Origin: Flavobacterium sp. IB48
GTDB taxonomy: Bacteria; Bacteroidota; Bacteroidia; Flavobacteriales; Flavobacteriaceae
Length of the DNA stretch: 64,000 nt
Assembly: GCF_016405855.1 (NCBI RefSeq)
Contig: NZ_JAEFCA010000001.1
Span: 1,234,273 to 1,298,272, forward strand
Reading direction: 5' to 3'
Notes under the pieces: model-generated
Told to the model about the DNA's origin: nothing
Database searches by the model: none
Seen by the model: the letters and a program-made list of their open reading frames with translations, nothing else
Position numbers and translations under genes: made by a program
Shown here: piece by piece, positions 24,827 through 33,477 of the stretch
How the letters are laid out: each line of letters opens with the position of its first letter
How positions within the stretch are numbered: the first letter of the stretch is position 1

Positions 24827-26806
24827 TTACAAGTCAAATTCATCATCGACAGCCAAAGAATCTGTTTTGATTGCTGTAGAATCTGGAACTTTAATTTTTA
24901 TTAAAGAACGTGCATTTCCAGAAATATAAACAGGCAAGAGACCAATTGTGTCTTCTGGAACTAAAAGTCCTCTTCTAAACATCAAATTCTTCAGGAAATT
25001 TTGGTTTTTAATAGCATAATCCTTCAGATTACCTTGGTCATTAAACTGATACATGAATTTTCTAGGTTTCGGAATAATCGTTGCTAAATACAAACATTCA
25101 TCAACATTTAAAGCCGAAGGACTTTTTTGGAAATAGAAATGACTTGCTTCGCCAATTCCATACACATTTGGTCCCCATTCGATAATATTGAAATAAACCT
25201 CTAGCATTCTTTCCTTGCTTACAATTCGGTTGTTTTCTAAAATGTAAACTAGCAGAATTTCTTCAAGCTTTCGCGAAAGCGTTTTTTCACGAGTTAAAAA
25301 GACATTCTTAATTAACTGCATGCTGATTGTGCTGGCACCGCGAGAGAATTTCTTAGTTCGAATGTTCTTAAGAATTGATTGTTTGAAAGCTTCATTTATA
25401 AATCCGCGGTGCGAGAAGAAAGAAGGGTCTTCGGTCGTTAAAACACATTTTCTTAAATATGGAGAAATTTGGTCTAGCGGAGTATAATTAGGATTGGCAT
25501 TTCCAACTAAAACTGGTCTTTGCAATACATTTTGAATAATCGCTCGATATACAAATTCGCCATTTAATTTATTTAAATCTGCTTCGCCATATTTAGTAAT
25601 TCGCAAATCTTCTTTGTTTAATTTGCTGTCAAAAACAAGCGTATTTGGTTTGTTTTTATTGAATTTGAAATCCAGTTTATAATCGAAGTTTCCAGTGGCC
25701 TGCATGCCTTGAAAATGCGTGAACAAACCATCTGGAAGCGAAACGATAAAATCTTGCGCTTTCATTTTCGGAATATCGACTTTCAAAGTATAAATTGTGT
25801 CTTTTTCTGTATCGTAAGAAATGTACGGACGGACTTTAATTTTATTCAACTGCATAGTCGAAGTACTGTCAATCGAAATAAAACTGTCTCCCAATAAAAA
25901 GCGGTAATCAAAACGCGCATTTTTTATAACCACACCTTTGCTGGCAATTTTCGGGTGATTGATTGTAAGATTGGCGATAGAAGTAAAACCGTCAATATGC
26001 AGTTCGCTGCCACTTTTGTCAATGTTTTGAACATTTAGACGAATAGAATCAAAACTTGCTTTTAAATTGTAGCGTTGATCTAAATAAGGCACACGAATGG
26101 CACCAGTATCTAAGTTGAAAAAGCGAATATCTGCCTTTTTATTTCTCGGATCGGCAAAACCTTTAATATTCCAACGCTGATCAAAATCTTTTGCTTGAAC
26201 GTGAAGATTGGTTTCTAATTGTTTGTTGTTTAAAACCAGTTTGTCTACATCAATAGAAGTTAGTTTGTCATTGTCGTTGATTTTGAATTTGAAGTTTTTC
26301 AAATCCATATCGGTTGGAACCAAATTCAGCACTTTAGAAATGATTCTGTAAGCAAAAGCGGCGTATTTACGTTTTTCGTTTGAGTCTGTTTCTTCACGAT
26401 CTCTTTTTAGAAAAGCATCAAAATTTCGTTTGTTGCCTTTTTTTACTAGTTGGATATAACCGTTGTCGACTTTTAAAGTTCCAACCTGTACATCTCCAAT
26501 CAATAAATTGCTTAAACTGATGCTGGTTTCTACGTTTTTTATTTTTACAAGTGTGTCTGCATTTATAGGTGCTAGCACAACATTTGTTAAATGTATGGTT
26601 GATAATCCATCAAAAGAAGCAGATTCTACAGAAAAATTACTGTTGTACTGAACAGCCATTTTGTGTGTCACTTTTGCAATTGCTTGATTTAAAAGTGAGT
26701 TGCGAAAAAAATAAAGTCCAACGCAAAGTAAAACCAATATTGCGGCAAGTATTTTTAATGCTTTGTATATTTTTTGTTTTGGAAAATTCATAAAGTTGGT
26801 TTTCAA
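24827..26806 (-). CDS. AsmA-like protein fused to GT51 peptidoglycan glycosyltransferase
   Basis: The 659-residue protein has an N-terminal membrane helix (about 12-33), then about 370 residues of beta-rich sequence resembling AsmA/DUF748-type envelope proteins (LTNVVLAPINADTLVKIKNV, about 71-90). A GT51 domain (about 440-610) follows. The GT51 signatures are intact: TTEDPSFFSHRGF (catalytic Glu), RGASTISMQLIKN, KLEEILLVYILE, and MLEVYFNIIEWGPNVYGIGE. No penicillin-binding transpeptidase domain follows, so it would polymerise lipid II without crosslinking. The AsmA-like part may span the periplasm. The gene is monocistronic, flanked by repeat spacers. Confidence 0.85.
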   Translation of the reverse strand: MKTNFMNFPKQKIYKALKILAAILVLLCVGLYFFRNSLLNQAIAKVTHKMAVQYNSNFSVESASFDGLSTIHLTNVVLAPINADTLVKIKNVETSISLSNLLIGDVQVGTLKVDNGYIQLVKKGNKRNFDAFLKRDREETDSNEKRKYAAFAYRIISKVLNLVPTDMDLKNFKFKINDNDKLTSIDVDKLVLNNKQLETNLHVQAKDFDQRWNIKGFADPRNKKADIRFFNLDTGAIRVPYLDQRYNLKASFDSIRLNVQNIDKSGSELHIDGFTSIANLTINHPKIASKGVVIKNARFDYRFLLGDSFISIDSTSTMQLNKIKVRPYISYDTEKDTIYTLKVDIPKMKAQDFIVSLPDGLFTHFQGMQATGNFDYKLDFKFNKNKPNTLVFDSKLNKEDLRITKYGEADLNKLNGEFVYRAIIQNVLQRPVLVGNANPNYTPLDQISPYLRKCVLTTEDPSFFSHRGFINEAFKQSILKNIRTKKFSRGASTISMQLIKNVFLTREKTLSRKLEEILLVYILENNRIVSKERMLEVYFNIIEWGPNVYGIGEASHFYFQKSPSALNVDECLYLATIIPKPRKFMYQFNDQGNLKDYAIKNQNFLKNLMFRRGLLVPEDTIGLLPVYISGNARSLIKIKVPDSTAIKTDSLAVDDEFDL

Positions 26807-26842
26807 AAGAATTTAGAAATTTTTGAAACGTAGTATTTTTTG

Positions 26843-26947
26843 TTTGTCACGAATTACGCGAATTAATTTTAGATAATGTAAAATGTATAAATTCAGATTT
26901 TAAATTTAAAATAAAATTCGTGTTTAATTTGTGTAATTCGTGGCAAA
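26843..26947. repeat. Inverted repeat of the ACGAATTACACGAATT family
   Basis: TTTGTCACGAATTACGCGAA (26843-26862) and the following TTAATTTTA are matched in reverse by ATTTGTGTAATTCGTGGCAAA (26927-26947) and the preceding AAAATTCGTG, with a few differences. It fills the 150-bp spacer between the GT51 and radA genes, both on the minus strand. Confidence 0.7.
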
Positions 26948-26956
26948 AAGAAAAAA

Positions 26957-28318
26957 TTAACCAAAAAGTATACTTGCGACATCTTCAATTTTTGCAACAA
27001 GTTCAATTTTAATTCCAGTATTCTTTAAAGCAATTTTGTTGTATTTAGAAACAAAGATAGTATCGAAGCCTAATTTTTCAGCTTCTTGAATGCGCTGATC
27101 CACACGATTTACAGGACGAATTTCGCCAGAAAGTCCGACTTCGCCAGCAAAACAGAAACCTTTTCCAACAGGAATATCTTCATTAGACGATAAAATTGCC
27201 GCTACAACCGCTAAATCAATAGCAGGATCGTCAACAGAAATTCCTCCTGTAACATTCAAGAAAACATCTTTTGCACCTAAACGAAATCCGGCTCTTTTTT
27301 CTAAAACAGCCAAAATCATGTTTAGTCTTTTTGCATTGTAGCCTGTTGTGCTTCTTTGAGGTGTTCCGTAAACAGCTGTACTAACCAAAGATTGTATTTC
27401 GATCATTAACGGACGCATGCCTTCAAGAGTTGTGGCAATTGCTGTTCCAGATAATTCTTCGTCTTTATGAGAAATCAGGATCTCAGAAGGATTGCTGACT
27501 TCTCGTAATCCGCTACCGAGCATTTCGTAAATTCCAAGTTCTGATGTTGAGCCAAAACGGTTTTTTAGCGAACGTAAAATTCGGTAAATATGGTTTCTAT
27601 CACCTTCAAACTGCAAAACGGTATCTACCATATGTTCCAAAATTTTTGGACCAGCGATGTTTCCGTCTTTGGTAATATGTCCAATCAAGATTACTGGAAT
27701 ATTACTTTCTTTAGCAAATTTGATTAATTCTGCTGTGGTTTCGCGAATCTGAGAAATACTTCCGGCAGTCGATTCGATATAATCTGTGTGTAAAGTCTGA
27801 ATAGAGTCAATTATGACTACTTCAGGCTGAATGGTCTCAATTTGTTTGAAGATATTTTGCGTTTTAGTTTCAGTAAGAATATAACAATTGTCGCTGTTTG
27901 GCGTAATTCTTTCTGCACGCATTTTTATCTGTTTCTGACTTTCTTCACCAGAAACATATAATGTTTTATAAGGTAATTTAAGAGAAACTTGAAGTAAAAG
28001 TGTACTTTTTCCGATGCCGGGTTCACCACCCAAAAGCGTTAAAGATCCAGGAACAAGTCCGCCTCCTAAAACACGATTCAATTCGCTGTCAGTTGTGTCC
28101 ATTCGAACTTCTTGAGCAGAATCAATCTCGTTAATTTTTAAAGGTTTTGGCGCTTTGCTTGTTGGAGTAGGTTCGCTTTTCCAAGCAACTTTATCCTGTT
28201 TCTGAATTATTTCTTCGGCAATCGTATTCCATTCTTTGCACGCGTTGCATTGCCCTTGCCATTTGGCATATTGAGTTCCGCAGTTTTGGCAGAAAAAGGA
28301 AGTTTTAACTTTTGACAT
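26957..28318 (-). CDS. radA: DNA repair protein RadA
   Basis: RadA is a RecA-related ATPase that drives branch migration in homologous recombination. The 453-residue protein has the N-terminal zinc finger (CQNCGTQYAKWQGQCNAC), Walker A in GGEPGIGKSTLLLQV (about 92-106), Walker B VVIIDSIQT, the RadA-specific KNRFG motif (LKNRFGSTSEL) and a C-terminal Lon-like domain (VFLNVTGGISVDDPAIDLA). Length is normal. The start codon overlaps the end of the upstream esterase gene by 1 bp, which suggests co-transcription. Confidence 0.97.
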   Translation of the reverse strand: MSKVKTSFFCQNCGTQYAKWQGQCNACKEWNTIAEEIIQKQDKVAWKSEPTPTSKAPKPLKINEIDSAQEVRMDTTDSELNRVLGGGLVPGSLTLLGGEPGIGKSTLLLQVSLKLPYKTLYVSGEESQKQIKMRAERITPNSDNCYILTETKTQNIFKQIETIQPEVVIIDSIQTLHTDYIESTAGSISQIRETTAELIKFAKESNIPVILIGHITKDGNIAGPKILEHMVDTVLQFEGDRNHIYRILRSLKNRFGSTSELGIYEMLGSGLREVSNPSEILISHKDEELSGTAIATTLEGMRPLMIEIQSLVSTAVYGTPQRSTTGYNAKRLNMILAVLEKRAGFRLGAKDVFLNVTGGISVDDPAIDLAVVAAILSSNEDIPVGKGFCFAGEVGLSGEIRPVNRVDQRIQEAEKLGFDTIFVSKYNKIALKNTGIKIELVAKIEDVASILFG

Positions 28319-29472
28319 TATTTACTTTTTTTGGCAAGTGTATTCATTTCGTCAATTTTCTCATACATCAAGTCTTTATTCAAATCGCCAATTGGCTCCA
28401 TTTGCGAAGCATTTTGGTATTTTCTTGATGCGTGTTTAGGATCGCCTTGTTTTTCATACATTAATCCTAACTCATATTCTCCTAACATGGCTTTCGGGTA
28501 ATTTACATTTCCTATTTCTGCCATTTTTCCTAGTTCACTGTATGCATTTCTTTTTAAAATAAGATTTTCCACTACTTTAAAATCACTCATTCGAACTGGA
28601 ATCTGAACTCCTAAAACTTCAGACATGTCAGCGTATTTTTTTTCTAAATATTCAGCGTAACCTTCTTGAAGAACCGCAATTTTGTCGTTATATTCGGCAG
28701 AATTTATAGGTCGATAAGCTTCAAAAATATGGTACAATGCACTTGGTATAGAATGCAATACTTCTGTATAATGTGTTGCGCCTTTAAATACATCATATTT
28801 ATAATTCACTAACGAATTATTAGCAATTTTAATATTACTGTTTAATTTATCTATTGGCTCTTTAATTTTTTTAATATCGCCTTCTCCAGCAGAAAGGTAA
28901 TAGAAAATTGGTTTTTTTACTTTGGCAAATTTCTCTGCAATGCGCACTTCCATTTTTGGAGCAAGCTCAGGGCTTAAACAGATGTATGCATTAAAAAGCG
29001 GCATTTCTTTATACAAATAAAAATTAGCAAAACTTGCTGTTACATCGTGACCTGCAATAAGCCTAAAAGGTGAGGTGCGATATTTTTTTTCAATATATGG
29101 CACTAACTCAGCTCCGATGAATTCGAAAAATTTTGCGCCTTTTTCAAACGGAAGACCTTCATTTTGATCAATTGTTGAGTCGTCATAACGCTCTCCATCT
29201 TTATTTTGATGAATTCCGATGATAATCATTTCTGGAATGTCATCCCAATAAGTTCCGTAACTAATGGCTCCTGAAAACGGATCAAACAAATAATCTCCAT
29301 CCAATAAATATAGAACCGGATATTTTTTGTCTTTATTGGTTTCGTAAGAAGCAGGAAGTCCGATTGTAATTCTGCGTTCTTCTCCGAGTTTCTCCGATTT
29401 AATGTTGTCGAACGTTTTTTGGGCAAACGACGAAAACGAAATTAATAAAAATAGTAGGTAAACTTTTTTCAT
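28318..29472 (-). CDS. Secreted alpha/beta-hydrolase, esterase D-like
   Basis: From the ATG at 29472 the protein is 384 residues with a signal peptide (MKKVYLLFLLISFSSFAQ). It has an esterase/S-formylglutathione hydrolase-like domain (about 20-270): KYPVLYLLDGDYLFDPFSG and IIGIHQN. The usual nucleophile elbow G-x-S-x-G appears altered: the matching stretch reads RLIAGHDVTASFANFY (H-D where Ser is expected), so catalysis is uncertain. A short TPR-like C-terminal tail (YELGLMYEKQGDPKHASRKY) follows. The ATG at 29484 would add MPQI before the signal and is less likely. Located just upstream of radA on the same strand. Confidence 0.7.
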   Translation of the reverse strand: MKKVYLLFLLISFSSFAQKTFDNIKSEKLGEERRITIGLPASYETNKDKKYPVLYLLDGDYLFDPFSGAISYGTYWDDIPEMIIIGIHQNKDGERYDDSTIDQNEGLPFEKGAKFFEFIGAELVPYIEKKYRTSPFRLIAGHDVTASFANFYLYKEMPLFNAYICLSPELAPKMEVRIAEKFAKVKKPIFYYLSAGEGDIKKIKEPIDKLNSNIKIANNSLVNYKYDVFKGATHYTEVLHSIPSALYHIFEAYRPINSAEYNDKIAVLQEGYAEYLEKKYADMSEVLGVQIPVRMSDFKVVENLILKRNAYSELGKMAEIGNVNYPKAMLGEYELGLMYEKQGDPKHASRKYQNASQMEPIGDLNKDLMYEKIDEMNTLAKKSK

Positions 29473-29676
29473 GATTTGTGGCATTTCAGTGAATTAAAAA
29501 AGTATTGAAAATAGTGTAGCAATATACTATTTTATTTGCTTCTTTACTAAGTGGGTTAAAAATTGAAGCAGAGTGTTTTAGCGCCAAAATCATTTTTCGA
29601 TTAAGACAAAAGAAGGATTTTTTGTGCAAAATTGACTTTTGACAAAGTAGGGGAATTCGGTAAGAAAAAGAAAATC

Positions 29677-30027
29677 TTAGGTTAAAGAATTGTCGTTTTC
29701 ATTTGGGAAAATAATCCAAGGCTTGAAGGTTTTTGCTTCTTCAAAATCCAGTGTAGCATAAGAAATAATAATGATGATGTCATCTTTTTGTACTTTTCTA
29801 GCTGCAGGACCATTTAAAGTAATTTCTCCTGAATTTTTTTCGCCTTTAATAGCGTAAGTTTCAAAACGCTCGCCATTATTAATGTTAACAATAGATACTT
29901 TTTCGCCTTCAATAATGTTTGAAGCCTCTAGTAGAGTTTCATCAATAGTAATACTGCCAATATAATTTAAATCGGCTCCAGTTACTTTAACTCGATGAAT
30001 TTTTGATTTTATAACTTGAATTTGCAT
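29677..30027 (-). CDS. panD: Aspartate 1-decarboxylase
   Basis: PanD makes beta-alanine from aspartate for pantothenate synthesis and matures by self-cleavage into a pyruvoyl enzyme. The 116-residue protein carries the cleavage site Gly24-Ser25 within LNYIGSITID, together with the family residues Lys9 and Tyr22 and the late NGPAARKVQKDDIIIIISYA. The start lies 14 nt after the panC stop, so panC-panD are one transcript. This gives both substrate supply and ligation in one unit; panB is not in the window. Confidence 0.97.
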   Translation of the reverse strand: MQIQVIKSKIHRVKVTGADLNYIGSITIDETLLEASNIIEGEKVSIVNINNGERFETYAIKGEKNSGEITLNGPAARKVQKDDIIIIISYATLDFEEAKTFKPWIIFPNENDNSLT

Positions 30028-30041
30028 GATGCAAAGTTAGA

Positions 30042-30890
30042 TTAATTTAATGAAATGGTGTCAATCAGTCTTATAGAATTAACAAATACCGCTATAAATG
30101 CTCGATATTTTTTATCATTCTCTTTCTGATCGATAGATAAAAGTGTAGATTCGTCAGCAATAACAAAATACTCCAGTTCAAATTCCTTGTTGTCTTTGAA
30201 AGAATTTTCTACAAATTCGATTGTTTCTTGCGGACTATGATTTTGGAAGATCTCTTTTGCCTCTGTCAAAACTTTGTAAATAATAGAAGCGTCTTTTCTT
30301 TCTTGAGAAGTTAGACGTTCGTTTCGCGAACTCATAGCAAGTTCATTTTCTTCTCTAAAAATGGGACAGCCCACAATATTTACTGGCAATCCTGTTTTTT
30401 CGACTAATTTTTTAACAATTTGAAGCTGCTGAAAATCTTTTTCGCCAAAATAAGCATTGGTTGGCGTTACGATTTCGAAAAGGCGTTTTACAATTGTTCC
30501 GACACCATTAAAATGACCTGGACGGAATTTTCCTTCCATCTGGTTTTCTAATCCATCAAAATCAAAAGTCTGCGAAACGGTATTTCCTTCATAAATATCA
30601 TCAACCGAAGGAGCGTATAAAATAATTTTATCGCTTAATGTACGCATTTTCTTAACATCTTCTTCTAGTGTCCTAGGATATTTTGCTAAATCTTCGGAAT
30701 TATTAAATTGAGTTGGATTGACAAAAATACTTACTACGGTGTCGTTGTTTTCTTTCAGCGAACGTTGCATTAAAGCCAAATGTCCTTGGTGTAAAGCGCC
30801 CATTGTAGGTACAAATCCGATAGTTGAATTTGCGGTTTTGATAGTTTTAAGATAGGCTATCAACGCTGCTTTACTGTAGAAAATATGCAT
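30042..30890 (-). CDS. panC: Pantothenate synthetase
   Basis: PanC joins pantoate and beta-alanine with ATP to form pantothenate, precursor of coenzyme A. The 282-residue protein shows PTMGALHQGHLALMQRSL (the HIGH-like nucleotide motif), VSIFVNPTQFN, FRPGHFNGVGTIVKRLFEIV, AYFGEKDFQQL and MSSRNERLT (KMSKS-like), all standard. It is the first gene of a panC-panD unit transcribed divergently from the GT5 gene. TATGTTTG on the minus strand (30913-30920) is a possible -7 box 23 nt before the ATG. Confidence 0.97.
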   Translation of the reverse strand: MHIFYSKAALIAYLKTIKTANSTIGFVPTMGALHQGHLALMQRSLKENNDTVVSIFVNPTQFNNSEDLAKYPRTLEEDVKKMRTLSDKIILYAPSVDDIYEGNTVSQTFDFDGLENQMEGKFRPGHFNGVGTIVKRLFEIVTPTNAYFGEKDFQQLQIVKKLVEKTGLPVNIVGCPIFREENELAMSSRNERLTSQERKDASIIYKVLTEAKEIFQNHSPQETIEFVENSFKDNKEFELEYFVIADESTLLSIDQKENDKKYRAFIAVFVNSIRLIDTISLN

Positions 30891-30912
30891 TGAGGTATTA
30901 TTAAAATTTATG

Positions 30913-30959
30913 CAAACATAATATATTAGTTATAAACTGCATAAAATTTTGTAATTTTG
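30913..30959. promoter_or_regulatory. Divergent promoter region, panC and GT5 genes
   Basis: TATGTTTG on the minus strand (30913-30920) faces panC, and TAATTTTG on the plus strand (30952-30959) faces the GT5 gene. Both fit TAnnTTTG. Properly spaced TTG elements are not obvious. Confidence 0.5.
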
Positions 30960-30996
30960 CGACGTTTTTATTACCAAAATTAAGTAAAATACTATT

Positions 30997-31803
30997 ATGA
31001 AAGATAAGAGGATATTATATGTATCATCTGAAGTCGTGCCTTACTTGGCTGAAAATGAGGTTTCTTTAATGTCTTATGACGTTCCGAAAATGATTAATGA
31101 CCAAGGCGGCCAGATAAGAATTTTCATGCCAAGATATGGGAATATAAATGAGAGAAGACATCAATTGCATGAAGTGATAAGACTTTCAGGGATGAATTTG
31201 GTAGTGAATGACTTAGATATGCCATTGATTATTAAAGTAGCATCGATTCCAAAAGAAAGAATTCAGGTTTATTTTATCGATAATGATGAATATTTCAAAC
31301 GTAAAGCAACTTTTACAGATGAAGAAGGTGCTTTATACCCTGATAATGATGAAAGAGCAATTTTCTTTGCCAAAGGTGTCGTTGAGACCGTAAAAAAATT
31401 AAACTGGGTTCCAGATATTATACATGTTCATGGCTGGCTTGCGGCAATGCTTCCTATATATATGAAGCATTATTATAAACATGAAGCATTGTTTTCTGAA
31501 ACGAAAATTATTACTTCTGTTTACGGGCAATCGTTTGATGAGAACTTAGACTTAGAAATGATAAATAAAGTTAAATTTGATGGTGTTCCTCATGAAGCAG
31601 TATCAGATTTAGAAGTGCCAAATTATGAGAACGTTTTAAAAGCTAGCATTTTACATTCTGATGGTGTAATCATTGCGTCAGAAAATGTTTCCCCAAGTTT
31701 AACAAAATTTATAGAATCTTCAGGAAAACCTTTTTTACCTTTCGCCACGAAAGATGCATTTGCTGACGCTTATACAAATTTCTACAGAACATTTGGACTT
31801 TAA
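30997..31803 (+). CDS. Glycogen/starch synthase-like GT5 catalytic domain protein
   Basis: The 268-residue protein matches only the N-terminal half of GlgA: KRILYVSSEVVPYLAENEVS, VRIFMPRYG-like IRIFMPRYGNINERRHQLHE, and the ADP-glucose domain segment DIIHVHGWLAAMLPIYMKHY. The C-terminal nucleotide-binding domain present in full GlgA (about 480 aa) is absent, and the reading frame ends cleanly. Such half-length proteins are common in Flavobacteria and often labelled glycogen synthase, but without the second Rossmann fold a synthase activity is doubtful. It is followed closely (21 nt) by the DUF4270 lipoprotein gene and then glmS, so a role in surface glycan metabolism is plausible. Confidence 0.75.
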   Translation: MKDKRILYVSSEVVPYLAENEVSLMSYDVPKMINDQGGQIRIFMPRYGNINERRHQLHEVIRLSGMNLVVNDLDMPLIIKVASIPKERIQVYFIDNDEYFKRKATFTDEEGALYPDNDERAIFFAKGVVETVKKLNWVPDIIHVHGWLAAMLPIYMKHYYKHEALFSETKIITSVYGQSFDENLDLEMINKVKFDGVPHEAVSDLEVPNYENVLKASILHSDGVIIASENVSPSLTKFIESSGKPFLPFATKDAFADAYTNFYRTFGL

Positions 31804-31824
31804 ATTTTAATTTTATTATTAGAC

Positions 31825-33468
31825 ATGTATAGAACTTCTTTTTTTAAGAAAACTCTTTTAGCTGTAATGGCTGTTTTTTTATATTCTTGTGACAAAGATT
31901 TTAATGCGATTGGTGAGGGTTTAGTTGGTGATGATCATTTTGGACTTGAAGCTGTAAAATACGACGTTTTAGCATATAATCAAGAAGTGACTCCTATCCA
32001 GTCAAGTAATATAGCTCCAAACAATGCTTTGGGTATTTTTGATAATCCGCTTTTTGGAACTACAACTGCAAATTTTGTTACCCAGTTAGGGCTTGTTACT
32101 TATTCGCCAACAATTGGAGAATCTCCTGTAATTGATAGTGTTAGAATACAGATTCCGTATTACAGTCATATTACAGCTACTGATGCTAACGGGAATAATA
32201 CTTATGAGCTTGATTCTATTTACGGAGATAAAAACGGGAAAATAAAGTTAAGTATTTACGAGTCTGGAATCCAGATGAGAACCAGTTACTTTAGTGGAGG
32301 TAGCCAGTTGCCACAATATTATTACACAGATCAAAATACTGAATTTAATAGTAAAAAAATTGGAGCATTATTAAATGATAGTGCTAATAGACTTGAAAAC
32401 GAGGAATTCTTTTTCAGTGCGAAAGAGTACAAGGATAGTATTACAACTGATGGTAACAAAACGCTTTTAAGGGTAAAGCCTGAAATGCGTTTGCATTTAA
32501 AAAAGCAATTTTTTCAAGATAAAATCTTGAAAGCGGTTGCATCAAAACTTTCTACAGAAGATCTTTTTCAGGAATATTTTAGAGGTTTATATTTTAATGT
32601 TGAAAAATCTGGGTCTAGTCCAAGCAATATGGCATTGATGAATTTTAGTGAAGGTAAAATTACGATTTACTACAAAGCTAAAACAGCGTCAACTGAAGAT
32701 ACTGATAGTACCATGGAAGACAAAACAATTGTCTTGAATTTGAAAGGAATTAATGCAACGACATCTAGTACAGCTAACTTTCTTCAAGATACTCGAAGTT
32801 CGGAATATCAGAACGCTATTACAAGTGCAAATAAAACAGATGGAGACGATAAGCTCTATTTAAAAGGAGGAGAAGGATCTTTGGCAGTTGTAAAACTTTT
32901 TAATCCGACCGATGTAATGGGTTATGATGATAACGGGCAGGTTGTAAATAAGCCAAATAATGTTCCAGATGAATTAGATGAAATTAGGCATAATGTTACT
33001 ACTAAAAACTGGAAAGTTAACGAAGCTAATTTGGTTTTCTACATCGATGCTGATAAAATGAAAGGCACAGAAGAACCAAATAGGGTTTATTTATACGATT
33101 TGACAAATAATGCCGTTTTAGTAGATTACTCTACAGATGCTTTATCTACCTATGGAGGATTAATTACTCTTGATTCTGATAAAAGAGGAAAAAGTTATAA
33201 AATTAGAATCACAGGACATATTCGTAATCTGATAAAAGATGCAACGGCAAAAAATGTTGATTTAGGTCTGGTTGTTTCTCAAAGTTCAGCAGTACTTGCG
33301 TTTAATGCATTGAAGAATAAAAATGAGCTTATATCTGTAGCACCAAGAACATCAGTTATGAGTCCTTTAGGCACAGTCTTATTTGGAGGGAAAAAGGGAG
33401 GAGCTCCTGACTCAGATCAGGAAAAGAAAAGATTGAGACTTGAAGTCTACTACACGAAACCAAATTAA
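31825..33468 (+). CDS. DUF4270 family lipoprotein
   Basis: The 547-residue protein has a lipobox AVFLYSC (Cys22) followed by DKDFNAIGEGL. The rest is beta-rich, with DSVRIQIPYYSHIT, NEANLVFYIDADKM and RVYLYDLTNNAVL typical of DUF4270, a large Bacteroidota lipoprotein family of unknown function, probably outer-membrane and surface or periplasm exposed. It sits between the GT5 gene (21 nt upstream) and glmS (9 nt downstream), a tight operon. Two of the three products relate to sugars, and the lipoprotein may be a surface sugar-handling partner; this is inference. Confidence 0.85.
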   Translation: MYRTSFFKKTLLAVMAVFLYSCDKDFNAIGEGLVGDDHFGLEAVKYDVLAYNQEVTPIQSSNIAPNNALGIFDNPLFGTTTANFVTQLGLVTYSPTIGESPVIDSVRIQIPYYSHITATDANGNNTYELDSIYGDKNGKIKLSIYESGIQMRTSYFSGGSQLPQYYYTDQNTEFNSKKIGALLNDSANRLENEEFFFSAKEYKDSITTDGNKTLLRVKPEMRLHLKKQFFQDKILKAVASKLSTEDLFQEYFRGLYFNVEKSGSSPSNMALMNFSEGKITIYYKAKTASTEDTDSTMEDKTIVLNLKGINATTSSTANFLQDTRSSEYQNAITSANKTDGDDKLYLKGGEGSLAVVKLFNPTDVMGYDDNGQVVNKPNNVPDELDEIRHNVTTKNWKVNEANLVFYIDADKMKGTEEPNRVYLYDLTNNAVLVDYSTDALSTYGGLITLDSDKRGKSYKIRITGHIRNLIKDATAKNVDLGLVVSQSSAVLAFNALKNKNELISVAPRTSVMSPLGTVLFGGKKGGAPDSDQEKKRLRLEVYYTKPN

Positions 33469-33477
33469 TAAATATAT

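Noticed and set aside
30997..31803. GT5 gene considered a truncated pseudogene of glgA
   Set aside because: The frame ends cleanly, is in an operon, and half-length members are widespread in Flavobacteria; it is treated as intact.
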